NCBI RefSeq assembly: GCF_001014975.1
Contig: NZ_BBXA01000033.1
Span: 310,001-374,000 of the forward strand
From: Novosphingobium sp. MD-1
GTDB taxonomy: Bacteria > Pseudomonadota > Alphaproteobacteria > Sphingomonadales > Sphingomonadaceae
Direction: 5' to 3'
Length of the DNA stretch: 64,000 nt
Shown: in pieces, positions 53,668 through 62,009 of the stretch
Position numbering within the stretch: the first letter of the stretch is position 1
Layout: each line of letters begins with the position of its first letter
Notes under the pieces: model-generated
Told to the model about the DNA's origin: nothing
Databases searched by the model: none
What the model saw: the letters and a program-made list of their open reading frames with translations, nothing else
Translations under genes and position numbers: made by a program

Positions 53668-54330
53668 TCAATCGCGATCCGGCGCGCCCAGCGGGAAATA
53701 GGCGCGAAAGGGCCGCGCATCCTCCACGCAGCGCGCCACCGCCGGCAGCGCCAAAAGGTGCGCGCGCCATGTCTTCAGGCGCGGACAGTCATCCGGGATC
53801 GGATAGACCCAGTCGGCATAGAACAGCGAAGGCGCGGCCGCGCACTCGATCAGCGAAACCGTATCGCTGGCTGGGTCACTGGCCGCATAGGTTTCCAGCC
53901 AGGCATCGATCCAGCGATAGCTGCGGTCCAGCAGGGCCTCCACCCGCGCGCGGGTCGCGGGCGAAAGGGCGCCGTCGCGCAGCACTTCGGCCACGCTCTC
54001 CTGCATCACTTTCATCACGTAGTTGTCGAACACGCGGTCGAGCATCCGCGTTCTCACCGCTTCCGCCGGATCGGTCGGCAGCAGCGGCGCGGGGCCGGGA
54101 TGGCGCAGCGCCAGCCATTCGATGATCGCGGTGGATTCGAAGATTTCCACTCCGTCATCGACCAGCAGAGGAAACTTGCCCGCCGGGCTGGCCGCCTGAA
54201 CCCGTGCGGCGTTTTCGGGATGCTCCCCCTCCACGCCCCGGAAGGTGAACGGCGTGCCGTTGGCGTAAAGCGCGATCAACGCCTTCCACGTATAGGAGGA
54301 GAACACGTGGCCGTAGAGTTCCAGCGCCAT
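53668..54330 (-). CDS. Glutathione S-transferase
   Basis: This is a 220-aa GST. The N-terminal thioredoxin-fold has ELYGHVFSSYTWKALIALYA and the cis-Pro/glutathione motif GKFPLLVDDGVEIFESTAII; the rest is the helical C-terminal domain. The Ser/Tyr near SSYTW may activate glutathione. It lies 1 bp after the PhnB-like gene. Confidence 0.92.
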   Translation of the reverse strand: MALELYGHVFSSYTWKALIALYANGTPFTFRGVEGEHPENAARVQAASPAGKFPLLVDDGVEIFESTAIIEWLALRHPGPAPLLPTDPAEAVRTRMLDRVFDNYVMKVMQESVAEVLRDGALSPATRARVEALLDRSYRWIDAWLETYAASDPASDTVSLIECAAAPSLFYADWVYPIPDDCPRLKTWRAHLLALPAVARCVEDARPFRAYFPLGAPDRD

Positions 54331-54331
54331 G

Positions 54332-54808
54332 CTACCCTCGCACCGCCGCTTCGATCGCCGCGATGTCGATCTTGCCCATGGTCATCATCGCCTGGAACGC
54401 CCGCTCGCGCACGCCCGCATCGGGATTGGCCAGCGCCTCCGTCAACTGGCGCGGCGTGATCTGCCACGACAGGCCCCAGCGATCGCTGCACCAGCCGCAC
54501 GCGCTTTCCGCCCCGCCGTTGCCGACGATGGCGTTCCAGTAGCGGTCGGTCTCTTCCTGCGTCTCGGTCGCCACCTGGAACGAAAACGCCCAGCTGTGCG
54601 TCACGTTCGGCCCGCCGTTCAGGCCCATGCACGGAATGCCGAGCACCGTGAACTCCACGGTCAGCACATCGCCCGCCTTGCCCGCCGGATAGTCCGTCGG
54701 CGCGCGGTGAACGGCGGTCACGCGGCTGTCGGGAAAGGTTTCGGCATAGAACCGCGCGGCGGCTTCCGCTTCCTTGTCATACCACAGGCAGATCGTTGCT
54801 CGGGTCAT
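54332..54808 (-). CDS. VOC-family protein, PhnB/3-demethylubiquinone methyltransferase-like
   Basis: This 158-aa protein has ATICLWYDKEAEAAARFYAETFP at the start and the typical WGLSWQITPRQLTEAL and AFQAMMTMGKIDIAAIEAA tail of the PhnB-like VOC group. The methyltransferase name in databases is not supported by function. It starts 2 bp after the preceding VOC gene. Confidence 0.9.
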   Translation of the reverse strand: MTRATICLWYDKEAEAAARFYAETFPDSRVTAVHRAPTDYPAGKAGDVLTVEFTVLGIPCMGLNGGPNVTHSWAFSFQVATETQEETDRYWNAIVGNGGAESACGWCSDRWGLSWQITPRQLTEALANPDAGVRERAFQAMMTMGKIDIAAIEAAVRG

Positions 54809-54810
54809 GG

Positions 54811-55599
54811 TCAGCCTCCCAGCGCACCGACAATGCCGAACTCCGCCCCTTGCGGGTCCGTGGCGATCACGATCCAGTCGTCGCCCGGAACCTGATGCGG
54901 GCCGTGCATCACCTTGCCGCCGGCGTTCTCGATCGCGGCCTTGGCTGCCGTGACGGAGGGAACGCGGAAATAGAGCCGCCACAGCGCGGCGCGCCCTGGC
55001 TCGAACAGCGGCAGCATCGCGCCCACGCGCTGGCCGTCCTGATCGATGAAGCAGTAGTCGCCCATCTCGCCCATCGGCATCTTCTCGTTGAACTGGAAGC
55101 CGAAGTGCCGGGCGTAGAACGCCTTGGACGCTTCCAGATCGGGGCTGGCCAGCTCGTTCCATCCCACGCGCTGTTCCGCCGTTGGCGAGAACACGTCGCT
55201 CTTCGCGTTTTCCTGGCCCGGCGGGGGCACGGGCGTCATCAGGTACACCGGAACGCCCTGCGGGTCCGCGACCATCGCGATACGGCCGACCGGCAGTTCC
55301 GACACCGGCATCAGCACCTTGGCGCCTTCGGCGGCCACCGCCGCCAGCGCGGCATCGAGGTCAGTCACGTGGAGATAGGGCAGCCACGCCGGCTTGGCCC
55401 CGTGCGAGACCATGTCGGCCGACAAGGCGAGCATGCCGCCGGCGCTGCCGCCATCAGCCCGGAGAATGTGACGGTAGTCGACCGGCCCGGCCGCCTCTCC
55501 GCCGCCTTCCACGGTCCAGCCGATCACCGCGCGGTAGAACGCGCTGGCCGCATCGGCATCGGGGGTCATAAGCTCGTACCAGATAAATCCGCCAGCCAT
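54811..55599 (-). CDS. Two-domain VOC-family protein
   Basis: This 262-aa protein contains two glyoxalase/VOC repeats, beginning FIWYELMTPDADAASAFY and GWNELASPDLEASKAFY. It resembles the two-domain hydroxylase/CFP32 type. ATG at 55599 has GGGAG seven bases upstream; ATG at 55605 is too close to it. The substrate is unknown. Confidence 0.9.
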   Translation of the reverse strand: MAGGFIWYELMTPDADAASAFYRAVIGWTVEGGGEAAGPVDYRHILRADGGSAGGMLALSADMVSHGAKPAWLPYLHVTDLDAALAAVAAEGAKVLMPVSELPVGRIAMVADPQGVPVYLMTPVPPPGQENAKSDVFSPTAEQRVGWNELASPDLEASKAFYARHFGFQFNEKMPMGEMGDYCFIDQDGQRVGAMLPLFEPGRAALWRLYFRVPSVTAAKAAIENAGGKVMHGPHQVPGDDWIVIATDPQGAEFGIVGALGG

Positions 55600-55601
55600 C
55601 G

Positions 55602-55970
55602 TCATTCTCCCATCCGCACCACCGGCGTGAAGCCACCGTAAATCATCCGCTTTCCATCGAAGGGCACCGGGTTGAGTTCGGGGTTCCAGGCATCGTCGCG
55701 CATCAGGTCTTCCATCCGCGCGAACACGCTGTCGCGTGTTTCCTTGTCGGGCCATTCGATCCAGCTGAACACGACCGTCTCGTCTTCCGCGGCCTGCACA
55801 GCGCGGCGGAAATCGGTGAGCTTGCCATCGGGAACGTCATCGCCCCAGCATTCCCAGATTCGTGTCGCGCCGTGTTTGATGAACAGCGCATCCGCCTTGC
55901 GGGCATGTTCGATAAAGCGTTCGCGATTGCCCGTAGGCACCGCGATCACGAAACCATCGACATAGGCCAT
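55602..55970 (-). CDS. DUF1428 protein
   Basis: This is a 122-aa DUF1428 (YbaA-like) protein with MAYVDGFVIAVPTGNRERF, WECWGDDVPDGKLTDFRRAV and KRMIYGGFTPVV. It has a dimeric ferredoxin-like fold with no proven function. It sits within the operon, 48 bp after the first VOC gene. Confidence 0.92.
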   Translation of the reverse strand: MAYVDGFVIAVPTGNRERFIEHARKADALFIKHGATRIWECWGDDVPDGKLTDFRRAVQAAEDETVVFSWIEWPDKETRDSVFARMEDLMRDDAWNPELNPVPFDGKRMIYGGFTPVVRMGE

Positions 55971-56018
55971 ATCTCTCTCCCATTTCGGCCGGCTTGAGGC
56001 CTTTTGTCATGCGTCGTT

Positions 56019-56438
56019 TCAGATTGACGGCGTGTCTCCGCTGGCAACCATCGGGTCCATCCAGAACGGCCCCCAAACGTGCCCGTCCGGATCGGTCACG
56101 TCGCGCCCGTACATGAAGCCGTGGTCCTGCACCGGATTGACATCGACCAGACCGCCGTTGGCGCCCGCCAGTTCGACAAAGGCGTCCACCGCATCACGCC
56201 CATCGAGCGCCAGCGCGAGCGCCACCTCGCTCGATCCGGCGGCGGGGATCGGACGGTCGGTGAACGATGCCCACTTCTGGTGCGTCAGCAGCATCACGTA
56301 GATCGCCTCGCTCCACACCATCGCGGCGGCGGTCTCGTCGGTGAAGCGGGGTTCGTTGGTGAAACCGACCGCTTCGTAGAAGCGGCGCGCGCGGCCGAGG
56401 TCGGCCACGGGCAGGTTGACGAATATCATGCGTGTCAC
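56019..56438 (-). CDS. VOC-family protein (glyoxalase/bleomycin-resistance type)
   Basis: This is a 139-aa single VOC domain: MIFVNLPVADLGRARRFYEA at the start and FMYGRDVTDPDGHVWGPFWMD near the end with a metal-site Asp/His pattern. GTG at 56438 overlaps the TetR gene stop (GTGA), so the two are translationally coupled. Confidence 0.9.
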   Translation of the reverse strand: MTRMIFVNLPVADLGRARRFYEAVGFTNEPRFTDETAAAMVWSEAIYVMLLTHQKWASFTDRPIPAAGSSEVALALALDGRDAVDAFVELAGANGGLVDVNPVQDHGFMYGRDVTDPDGHVWGPFWMDPMVASGDTPSI

Positions 56439-57082
56439 TGGTCTGCGCTCCTCTCTTGCGGGACCCGGAACAGGAACTCGAAATAGCGCCGCAAGTGCCG
56501 CAGCGCATCGCGCGCCATGTCCGGTGCGGCGCTTTCCTCCTGCGTCTTGGCCACGACGAACGCGCCCTGGATCACCACCTGCACATGGCGCGACAGGCTT
56601 TCGGCGGTCGTTCCCGTAACGCCGCGCTGGACCATGGCCTCGGCGATGTCCGCCTCCAGCGCCCTGGCGTTGCCGATGATGCTGGCCTCGCAGGCGATGC
56701 GGATCGCCGCGCTGGAGCGGAACGCTTCCTGCACCATCGTTCCCGCCACGCAACTGAACGATTCCACCGGCCCGCCGATCAGCGCCAGCCGCAGGTCGAT
56801 ATAGCCCAGCACCCGGTCGACCGGATCGGCATGATGATGGAACGGCGCTTCCGCGAAGAACGCGCCGGTGCATTCGCTCCAGTAATCCGCCGCAGCCACG
56901 CCCAGCGCTTCCTTGGAGGCGAAGTGATGGAAGAACGCACCCTTGGTCACCCCTGCGTGCGCGCAAAGCTGATCCACGGACGTGGCCGCGAAGCCGTTGC
57001 CGCGCACCAGCTGCACTGCCGCTTCCAGCAGCTTCCCCTTCGCGTTGGTGGGCGTCGGTCGGAAGGGGCGATTCGGAACCAT
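56435..57082 (-). CDS. TetR/AcrR-family regulator of the detoxification operon
   Basis: This is a 215-aa TetR protein. The HTH is at about residues 15-60 (KGKLLEAAVQLVRGNGFAAT, LCAHAGVTKGAFFHHFASKE), and the C-terminal part (TetR_C ligand domain) includes SFSCVAGTMVQEAF. It probably represses its own operon through the palindrome at 57090-57111, which begins 8 bp upstream of its ATG. Confidence 0.93.
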   Translation of the reverse strand: MVPNRPFRPTPTNAKGKLLEAAVQLVRGNGFAATSVDQLCAHAGVTKGAFFHHFASKEALGVAAADYWSECTGAFFAEAPFHHHADPVDRVLGYIDLRLALIGGPVESFSCVAGTMVQEAFRSSAAIRIACEASIIGNARALEADIAEAMVQRGVTGTTAESLSRHVQVVIQGAFVVAKTQEESAAPDMARDALRHLRRYFEFLFRVPQERSADQ

Positions 57083-57089
57083 GACCCGA

Positions 57090-57111
57090 CCATACCGACC
57101 GGTTGGTATGG
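57090..57111. promoter_or_regulatory. TetR-type operator
   Basis: CCATACCGACC (57090-57100) and GGTTGGTATGG (57101-57111) form an 11-bp-arm palindrome with one mismatched pair. The CCGGT centre and length are typical of TetR self-regulation sites. It lies directly upstream of the TetR gene and 100 bp beyond the preceding GST gene. Confidence 0.7.
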
Positions 57112-57210
57112 CGCAAACGAATATCCGTCCTCTCCGGACAAAAACCGCATTCTCTCCACAGACTTCCGGTCTGGGCGGCCGTCGTTGCACGCGACCGCCC
57201 CAGTTCCGCC

Positions 57211-57852
57211 CTATCCGAGCGTCGCGACCGCTGCCACCTCGCGCTCCGCCACGGCGCGCCAGCACGGCTGCTCGCCGACGCGCGCGTACCATGCCGCCGT
57301 TGCCGGATGCCTGTCCGGATCGGGCGATGGCATCGCATAAGCCAACGTGCGCAAGACGCTCGCCACCGCGATGTCGCCGATGCTGAACGTATCGCCGGTC
57401 AGCCAGCCTTCCGCCGGAACCGCGCCTTCCAGATAGTCGAGCATGGGTGCGATCTCGGCCATGCCCTGCTCGGCCGCCGCCTCGTCGCCGGGCCGCCCCA
57501 GCACGCGCGGCGCGACGAAGCGGTTGAACACGATCTTGGCGCCGGCCGGCACGATGATCGTATCGGCGAACTCCTCGAACCAGATCGCCTTGCCGCGTGC
57601 CCGCGCCTTCGCCGGAAAGATAGCCGGCTCGGGGTGCAAGGCGTCCATGTAGGTGGCGATCGCCGTCGAATCGGACAGGGTGAAATCGCCGTCACGCAGC
57701 GCCGGGATCTTGCGGAACGGACTCGCCTCCAGAAATTCAGGCGATGGCGCTCCCGGACGGCCGATCACCGATTCCACCGCGATCCCCTTCACCGCCGCCA
57801 CCAGCAGCACCTTGCGCACGAACGGCGACAGCGGAAAACCATAGACCTGCAT
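57211..57852 (-). CDS. Glutathione S-transferase (phi/theta-like)
   Basis: This is a 213-aa GST: QVYGFPLSPFVRKVLLVAA with a Ser near the active site, FRKIPALRDGDFTLSDSTAIATYM, and a helical C-terminal domain (GDTFSIGDIAVASVL). It is on the same strand as the TetR operon but upstream of its operator, with a 128-bp gap, so it is probably a separate transcript. It is divergent from cobS. Confidence 0.92.
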   Translation of the reverse strand: MQVYGFPLSPFVRKVLLVAAVKGIAVESVIGRPGAPSPEFLEASPFRKIPALRDGDFTLSDSTAIATYMDALHPEPAIFPAKARARGKAIWFEEFADTIIVPAGAKIVFNRFVAPRVLGRPGDEAAAEQGMAEIAPMLDYLEGAVPAEGWLTGDTFSIGDIAVASVLRTLAYAMPSPDPDRHPATAAWYARVGEQPCWRAVAEREVAAVATLG

Positions 57853-57949
57853 TCGACCTCTCCCTGAATCGTTGCCCGATGATGCCGCAATCGCGCCAAG
57901 TGGCAAACCTAGTTGCAGCCGCGCGCGCGGGCGTATAGGCGATGTCGCG

Positions 57950-58942
57950 ATGACCGATATTCCGAACATCCAGCCCGACAGCCGAGCCACCACCGTGCTT
58001 CCCGCGCCGGACACGACGATCGACGCGCGCGAAGTCTTTGGCATCGATATCGACATGAAGGTGCCCGCCTTCTCCGAAGCGGACGAACGCGTGCCCGATC
58101 TGGACGAAGGCTATGTCTTCGATCCCGACACCACGCTGGCGATCCTGGCGGGCTTTGCCTACAACCGCCGCGTGATGGTCCAGGGCTATCACGGCACGGG
58201 CAAGTCCACGCATATCGAACAGATCGCGGCGCGGCTGAAGTGGCCCTGCATCCGCATCAACCTGGACGCGCACATCAGCCGTATCGACCTGATCGGGCGT
58301 GACGCGATCGTGCTGCGCGATGGCCTTCAGGTCACCGAATTCCGCGAAGGCCTGCTGCCCTGGGCACTGCAGACGCCCACCGCGCTGGTGTTCGACGAAT
58401 ACGACGCCGGCCGCCCGGACGTGATGTTCGTGATCCAGCGCGTGCTGGAAACCGAAGGCAAGCTCACGCTGCTCGACCAGAACCGGGTGATTCGCCCGAA
58501 CCCGTGGTTCCGCCTGTTCGCCACCGCCAACACGGTGGGCCTGGGCGATACCAGCGGCCTCTATCACGGCACGCAGGCGATCAACCAGGGCCAGATGGAC
58601 CGCTGGAGCCTCGTCGTCGCGCTCAACTACCTGCCGGCCGAGACCGAGATCGCGGTCGTCGCCAACAAGGTGGAAGGGCTGGACAAGCAGACCATCGCCG
58701 ACATGGTCCGCGTGGCCGACCTGACGCGCAAGGGCTTCGTCAACGGCGACATCTCCACGGTGATGAGCCCGCGCACGGTCATCGCCTGGGCGCACAACAG
58801 CCAGATCTTCCGCGACGTGGGCTTCGCCTTCCGCCTCTCGTTCCTCAACAAGTGCGACGAAGCGGAGCGCGTGCTGGTGGCCGAATACTACCAGCGCGTG
58901 TTCGGCAAGGACCTGCCCGAAAGCGTCGCCCACAAGGCGTAA
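57950..58942 (+). CDS. cobS: Cobaltochelatase subunit CobS
   Basis: This is a 330-aa AAA+ protein of normal CobS length. Residues 79-86 form Walker A (GYHGTGKS), Walker B-like VFDEYDAGRPDVMF follows, and NTVGLGDTSGLYHGTQ is the CobS signature. It drives aerobic cobalt insertion into hydrogenobyrinate diamide with CobT and CobN. The usual neighbour cobT is not downstream: a hairpin-repeat pair and a convergent gene follow instead. Confidence 0.93.
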   Translation: MTDIPNIQPDSRATTVLPAPDTTIDAREVFGIDIDMKVPAFSEADERVPDLDEGYVFDPDTTLAILAGFAYNRRVMVQGYHGTGKSTHIEQIAARLKWPCIRINLDAHISRIDLIGRDAIVLRDGLQVTEFREGLLPWALQTPTALVFDEYDAGRPDVMFVIQRVLETEGKLTLLDQNRVIRPNPWFRLFATANTVGLGDTSGLYHGTQAINQGQMDRWSLVVALNYLPAETEIAVVANKVEGLDKQTIADMVRVADLTRKGFVNGDISTVMSPRTVIAWAHNSQIFRDVGFAFRLSFLNKCDEAERVLVAEYYQRVFGKDLPESVAHKA

Positions 58943-58950
58943 GACGGGCG

Positions 58951-58965
58951 GGGGCCTTTGGCCCC
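58951..58965 (+). terminator. Hairpin after cobS
   Basis: GGGGCC (58951-58956) pairs with GGCCCC (58960-58965) around TTT, 8 bp after the cobS stop. It has no T-run; together with the repeat hairpins downstream it may end the transcript. Confidence 0.4.
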
Positions 58966-58979
58966 TGCTCCCCCAGCCC

Positions 58980-59077
58980 CGTCACCCCGGCGAAAGCCGG
59001 GGTCTCGTGCGGCTCGGCCGCACTGTGCCGGGACTTTCCCGCAACCGCCTGAGACCCCGGCTTTCGCCGGGGTGACG
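58980..59077. repeat. Paired REP-like GAAA-tetraloop hairpins
   Basis: Two perfect inverted 27-base copies lie at 58980-59006 and 59051-59077. Each contains CCCCGGC-GAAA-GCCGGGG or its complement, so each is a 7-bp stem with a GNRA-type loop, and the pair can also form one large hairpin. The 44-bp core between them is unrelated. This layout matches bacterial interspersed mosaic elements. Confidence 0.75.
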
Positions 59078-59118
59078 CTTCTCATCCTTTCCAGTTGCGT
59101 GCCGAAATCAGCCCCGCT

Positions 59119-60234
59119 TCAGCCGTTGGGCAGGATCAGGTACTTTTCGCCCGTCCGCCGCGCGTTGTATTCCAGCACGGCCTCGCGGCTGAGGATGTCC
59201 TTGAGCGGCACCCGCGCCTTGTAGTGGCTGGCGAACGTGGTGGTGATGTTGTCCATCACCCGCGCGCGCATCCGGCCGACGATTTCCGGGCCGGCCTTGG
59301 CCATGAACGGCGTCAGCAGCCAGCCGGCAAGATCCCAAGTCAGCCCGAACGCGCGGTTCAGCACCGTCGGCCCCAGATCGAGCGCGCCGTAGATATAGAC
59401 CTTCTTCGGCGTGGACGAACCATAGCGGCTGTAGGCCGCGCCCCGGCTTGCCGCCGCTTCCATCGCGGTCAGGATCTGCCCGGCCAGCGTGCCGCCGCCG
59501 ATCGCGTCGAAGCCCAGCATCGCCCCGGTTTCGGCAATGGCGTCGATCAGCTTCGGCAGGAAATCGGGCGCGGTGGAATCGAGCACATATTGCGCGCCCA
59601 GATCGCGCAGGATCTTCTCCTGCGCCGCGCTGCGCACGATGTTGACCAGCGGAATGCCGTCCTCCTGGCAGATTTTCACCAGCATCTGCCCCAGGTTCGA
59701 CGCCGCCGCGGTGTGGACCAGCCCGGTGAAGCCCTCCAGCTTCATCGTCTCGGTAAAGCCCAGCGAGGTCAGCGGATTGACGAACGCGGAAGCCCCCTGC
59801 TCGGCCGAGACGTGACCGGGCAGCGCGATGCAGGCCCCCGCATCGACTACGCGATACTGCGCATAGGCGCCGCCCGGCAGGCAGGTCACGCGCCGGTTCA
59901 GCAGCGCCTGTGCCTCGGGCGCATCGCCGGCGGCGATCACCGTGCCCGCGCCTTCGTTACCCACCGGCATCGCCTCGCCGATCCGCGCCTTCATCGCGCG
60001 CACCGCGCCTTCAGGCATCCGCGCGACGAGCCGACCTTCGGAATATTCCGCGTTCTCGACGTCGGCCGGGCCGAACAGCAGCCCCAGGTCCGACGGATTG
60101 ATCGGCGCCGCTTCCATGCGAATCAGCACTTCGCGCCCCTTGGGGGCCGATACGGTCTGTTCGGCCAGTTCCACCGTCAGCAAGCCATCCTCGCCCAGGG
60201 TGGACAGCAGTTGCAGGCCTTTGACATCGGACAT
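59119..60234 (-). CDS. Zinc-type alcohol dehydrogenase / quinone-reductase family (MDR) protein
   Basis: This 371-aa medium-chain reductase has EVLIRMEAAPINPSDLG and AMPVGNEGAGTVIAAGDAP at the N-terminus and VHTAAASNLGQMLVKICQE as the cofactor motif. It lacks a clear structural-zinc Cys cluster. The substrate is unknown, perhaps a quinone or an enone. ATG at 60234 has GGGAG seven bases before it; ATG at 60240 overlaps the truA stop. Confidence 0.88.
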   Translation of the reverse strand: MSDVKGLQLLSTLGEDGLLTVELAEQTVSAPKGREVLIRMEAAPINPSDLGLLFGPADVENAEYSEGRLVARMPEGAVRAMKARIGEAMPVGNEGAGTVIAAGDAPEAQALLNRRVTCLPGGAYAQYRVVDAGACIALPGHVSAEQGASAFVNPLTSLGFTETMKLEGFTGLVHTAAASNLGQMLVKICQEDGIPLVNIVRSAAQEKILRDLGAQYVLDSTAPDFLPKLIDAIAETGAMLGFDAIGGGTLAGQILTAMEAAASRGAAYSRYGSSTPKKVYIYGALDLGPTVLNRAFGLTWDLAGWLLTPFMAKAGPEIVGRMRARVMDNITTTFASHYKARVPLKDILSREAVLEYNARRTGEKYLILPNG

Positions 60235-60236
60235 CT

Positions 60237-60989
60237 TCATTCTCCCGGATAGATCGCCTTCACGAAGTAGAGCCCTTCCGGGGGCGCGTTAAGTCCTAAT
60301 TTGCAACGGTCTTTCGCGGCGAGCGCGGCGGCGAGGTCGGCACGGGTCCACATCCCCTGCCCCACCAGCGCCAGGCAACCCACCATCGAGCGCACCTGGT
60401 GGTGCAGGAAGCTGCGCGCGGCCGCCTCGACGATCACGTGATCGCCCTCGCGCCGCACGTCCAGCCGGTCGAGCGTCTTGAGCGGACTCGCCGCCTGGCA
60501 GTGGACCGACCGGAACGTGGTGAAATCGTGGTGACCGACCAGTTCCTGCGCCGCCGCGTGCATCGCGGCGGCATCGAGCGGCCGGGCGATGCGCCAAGCC
60601 AGCCCCGCCTCCAGCGTCAGCGGCGCGCGGCGGTTGGCGATGCGGTATTCATAGGCCCGCCCCAGGCACGAAAAGCGCGCGTGCCAGTCCGCATCGACCA
60701 CCCGCACGTCCAGCACCGCCACCGCGTGCCGGGCCAGCCGCAGCCGCGCGTTGAGCGCTTCGGACAGACGGAACGCATCGAAATCGCGCGCCAGATCGAA
60801 ATGCGCGCGCATCGCGAGCGCGTGGACGCCGGTATCGGTCCGCCCCGCGGCGTGGAGCGTCACCACCTGCCCGGTGACCGCGAAGGCCGCCTCCTCGACC
60901 GCCTGCTGCACCGAAGGCCCGTGCGCCTGCCGCTGGAAGCCCATGTAGGGCTGGCCGTTCCATTCGAGCGTGAGCGCGAAACGAGTCAT
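60237..60989 (-). CDS. truA: tRNA pseudouridine(38-40) synthase
   Basis: This is a 250-aa TruA with RFALTLEWNGQPYMGFQRQ, the catalytic Asp in HAAGRTDTGVHA, RAYEYRIANRRAP, FLHHQVRSMVG and the C-terminal APPEGLYF. It modifies the anticodon stem-loop. It is the second gene of fmt-truA-MDR, 34 bp after fmt. Confidence 0.96.
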   Translation of the reverse strand: MTRFALTLEWNGQPYMGFQRQAHGPSVQQAVEEAAFAVTGQVVTLHAAGRTDTGVHALAMRAHFDLARDFDAFRLSEALNARLRLARHAVAVLDVRVVDADWHARFSCLGRAYEYRIANRRAPLTLEAGLAWRIARPLDAAAMHAAAQELVGHHDFTTFRSVHCQAASPLKTLDRLDVRREGDHVIVEAAARSFLHHQVRSMVGCLALVGQGMWTRADLAAALAAKDRCKLGLNAPPEGLYFVKAIYPGE

Positions 60990-61023
60990 GCGGGATGGCT
61001 CCCCGACCGGCAGCAAGCCGCCA

Positions 61024-61959
61024 TCAGCCCAGCACCGTTCCGACGGGGATCGAAAAGCCGCGCAGCAGATCGTGAGCTGCCATCGCCGGACGCCCCGCAC
61101 GCTGAACAAGCATGGGCCGGATCGCCCCGTCACCGCAACCAATTGCCAGTTGGTCGTCAAGGACCAACCCCGCATCGGTGGGAAAGTGAATGCTGAGGTT
61201 GGAGGGGGTGGCGGAAGGAATGCTTGCCTCCAGCACCTTGATCCGCTCCCCATTCACCTCGAAAAACGCGCCGGGGGCGGGGTTGAACGCGCGAACCTGA
61301 CGATGCGCGTGAAGTGCGCCTTTCGTGAAGTCGAGCCGCGCTTCGGCCTTGTCGATCTTGCTCGCATAAGTCACGCCATCGGCAGCTTGCGGTACAGGCG
61401 GATGGCTATCGAGGTCGGCCAACACTTCGACGATCATGGCCGCGCCCAGCCGCGCCAAATCTCCCGTCACCTTTCCGGCCGTGTCATAAAACCCTATGGG
61501 CCAAGTGCGGCTCAAACGGACCGGCCCGGTATCCAGCCCGCGCTCCATCTGCATGATGCACACGCCCGTCTCTTCATCTCCCGCCAGGATCGCGCGCTGC
61601 ACCGGCGCGGCGCCGCGCCAGCGGGGCAGGATCGAGCCGTGGACATTGAGGCAGCCCCGCCGCGGCGCATCGAGCACCGCCTGCGGCAGGATCAGGCCAT
61701 AGGCGGCCACCACCGCGACATCGGCATCCAGCGCGGCCATGGCCGCCTGTTCCTCCGCACCTTTCAGGCTGGCCGGTGTGCGCACCGCGATCCCCAGCGC
61801 CTCGGCCGCCAGATGCACCGGTGAAGGCTGGAGCTTCTTGCCGCGCCCGGCGGGCCTTGGCGGCTGGCTATAGGCCGCGACGACCGTATGCCCCGCCGCC
61901 GCCAGCGCGCGCAGCGTCGGCACCGCGAAATCGGGCGTGCCCATGAAGATGATGCGCAT
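61024..61959 (-). CDS. fmt: Methionyl-tRNA formyltransferase
   Basis: This is a 311-aa Fmt of standard length with MRIIFMGTPDFAVPTL, the folate/catalytic motif LNVHGSILPRWRGAAPVQRAI (shown in part) and the C-terminal OB-like domain. It formylates initiator Met-tRNA. It is paired functionally with def, which lies on the other strand past recR. Confidence 0.97.
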   Translation of the reverse strand: MRIIFMGTPDFAVPTLRALAAAGHTVVAAYSQPPRPAGRGKKLQPSPVHLAAEALGIAVRTPASLKGAEEQAAMAALDADVAVVAAYGLILPQAVLDAPRRGCLNVHGSILPRWRGAAPVQRAILAGDEETGVCIMQMERGLDTGPVRLSRTWPIGFYDTAGKVTGDLARLGAAMIVEVLADLDSHPPVPQAADGVTYASKIDKAEARLDFTKGALHAHRQVRAFNPAPGAFFEVNGERIKVLEASIPSATPSNLSIHFPTDAGLVLDDQLAIGCGDGAIRPMLVQRAGRPAMAAHDLLRGFSIPVGTVLG

Positions 61960-62009
61960 GGTGTGCGAAAAGCCTTCCGTTTGCCTGCGGTGGCCCTATC
62001 TGTGCGGCC

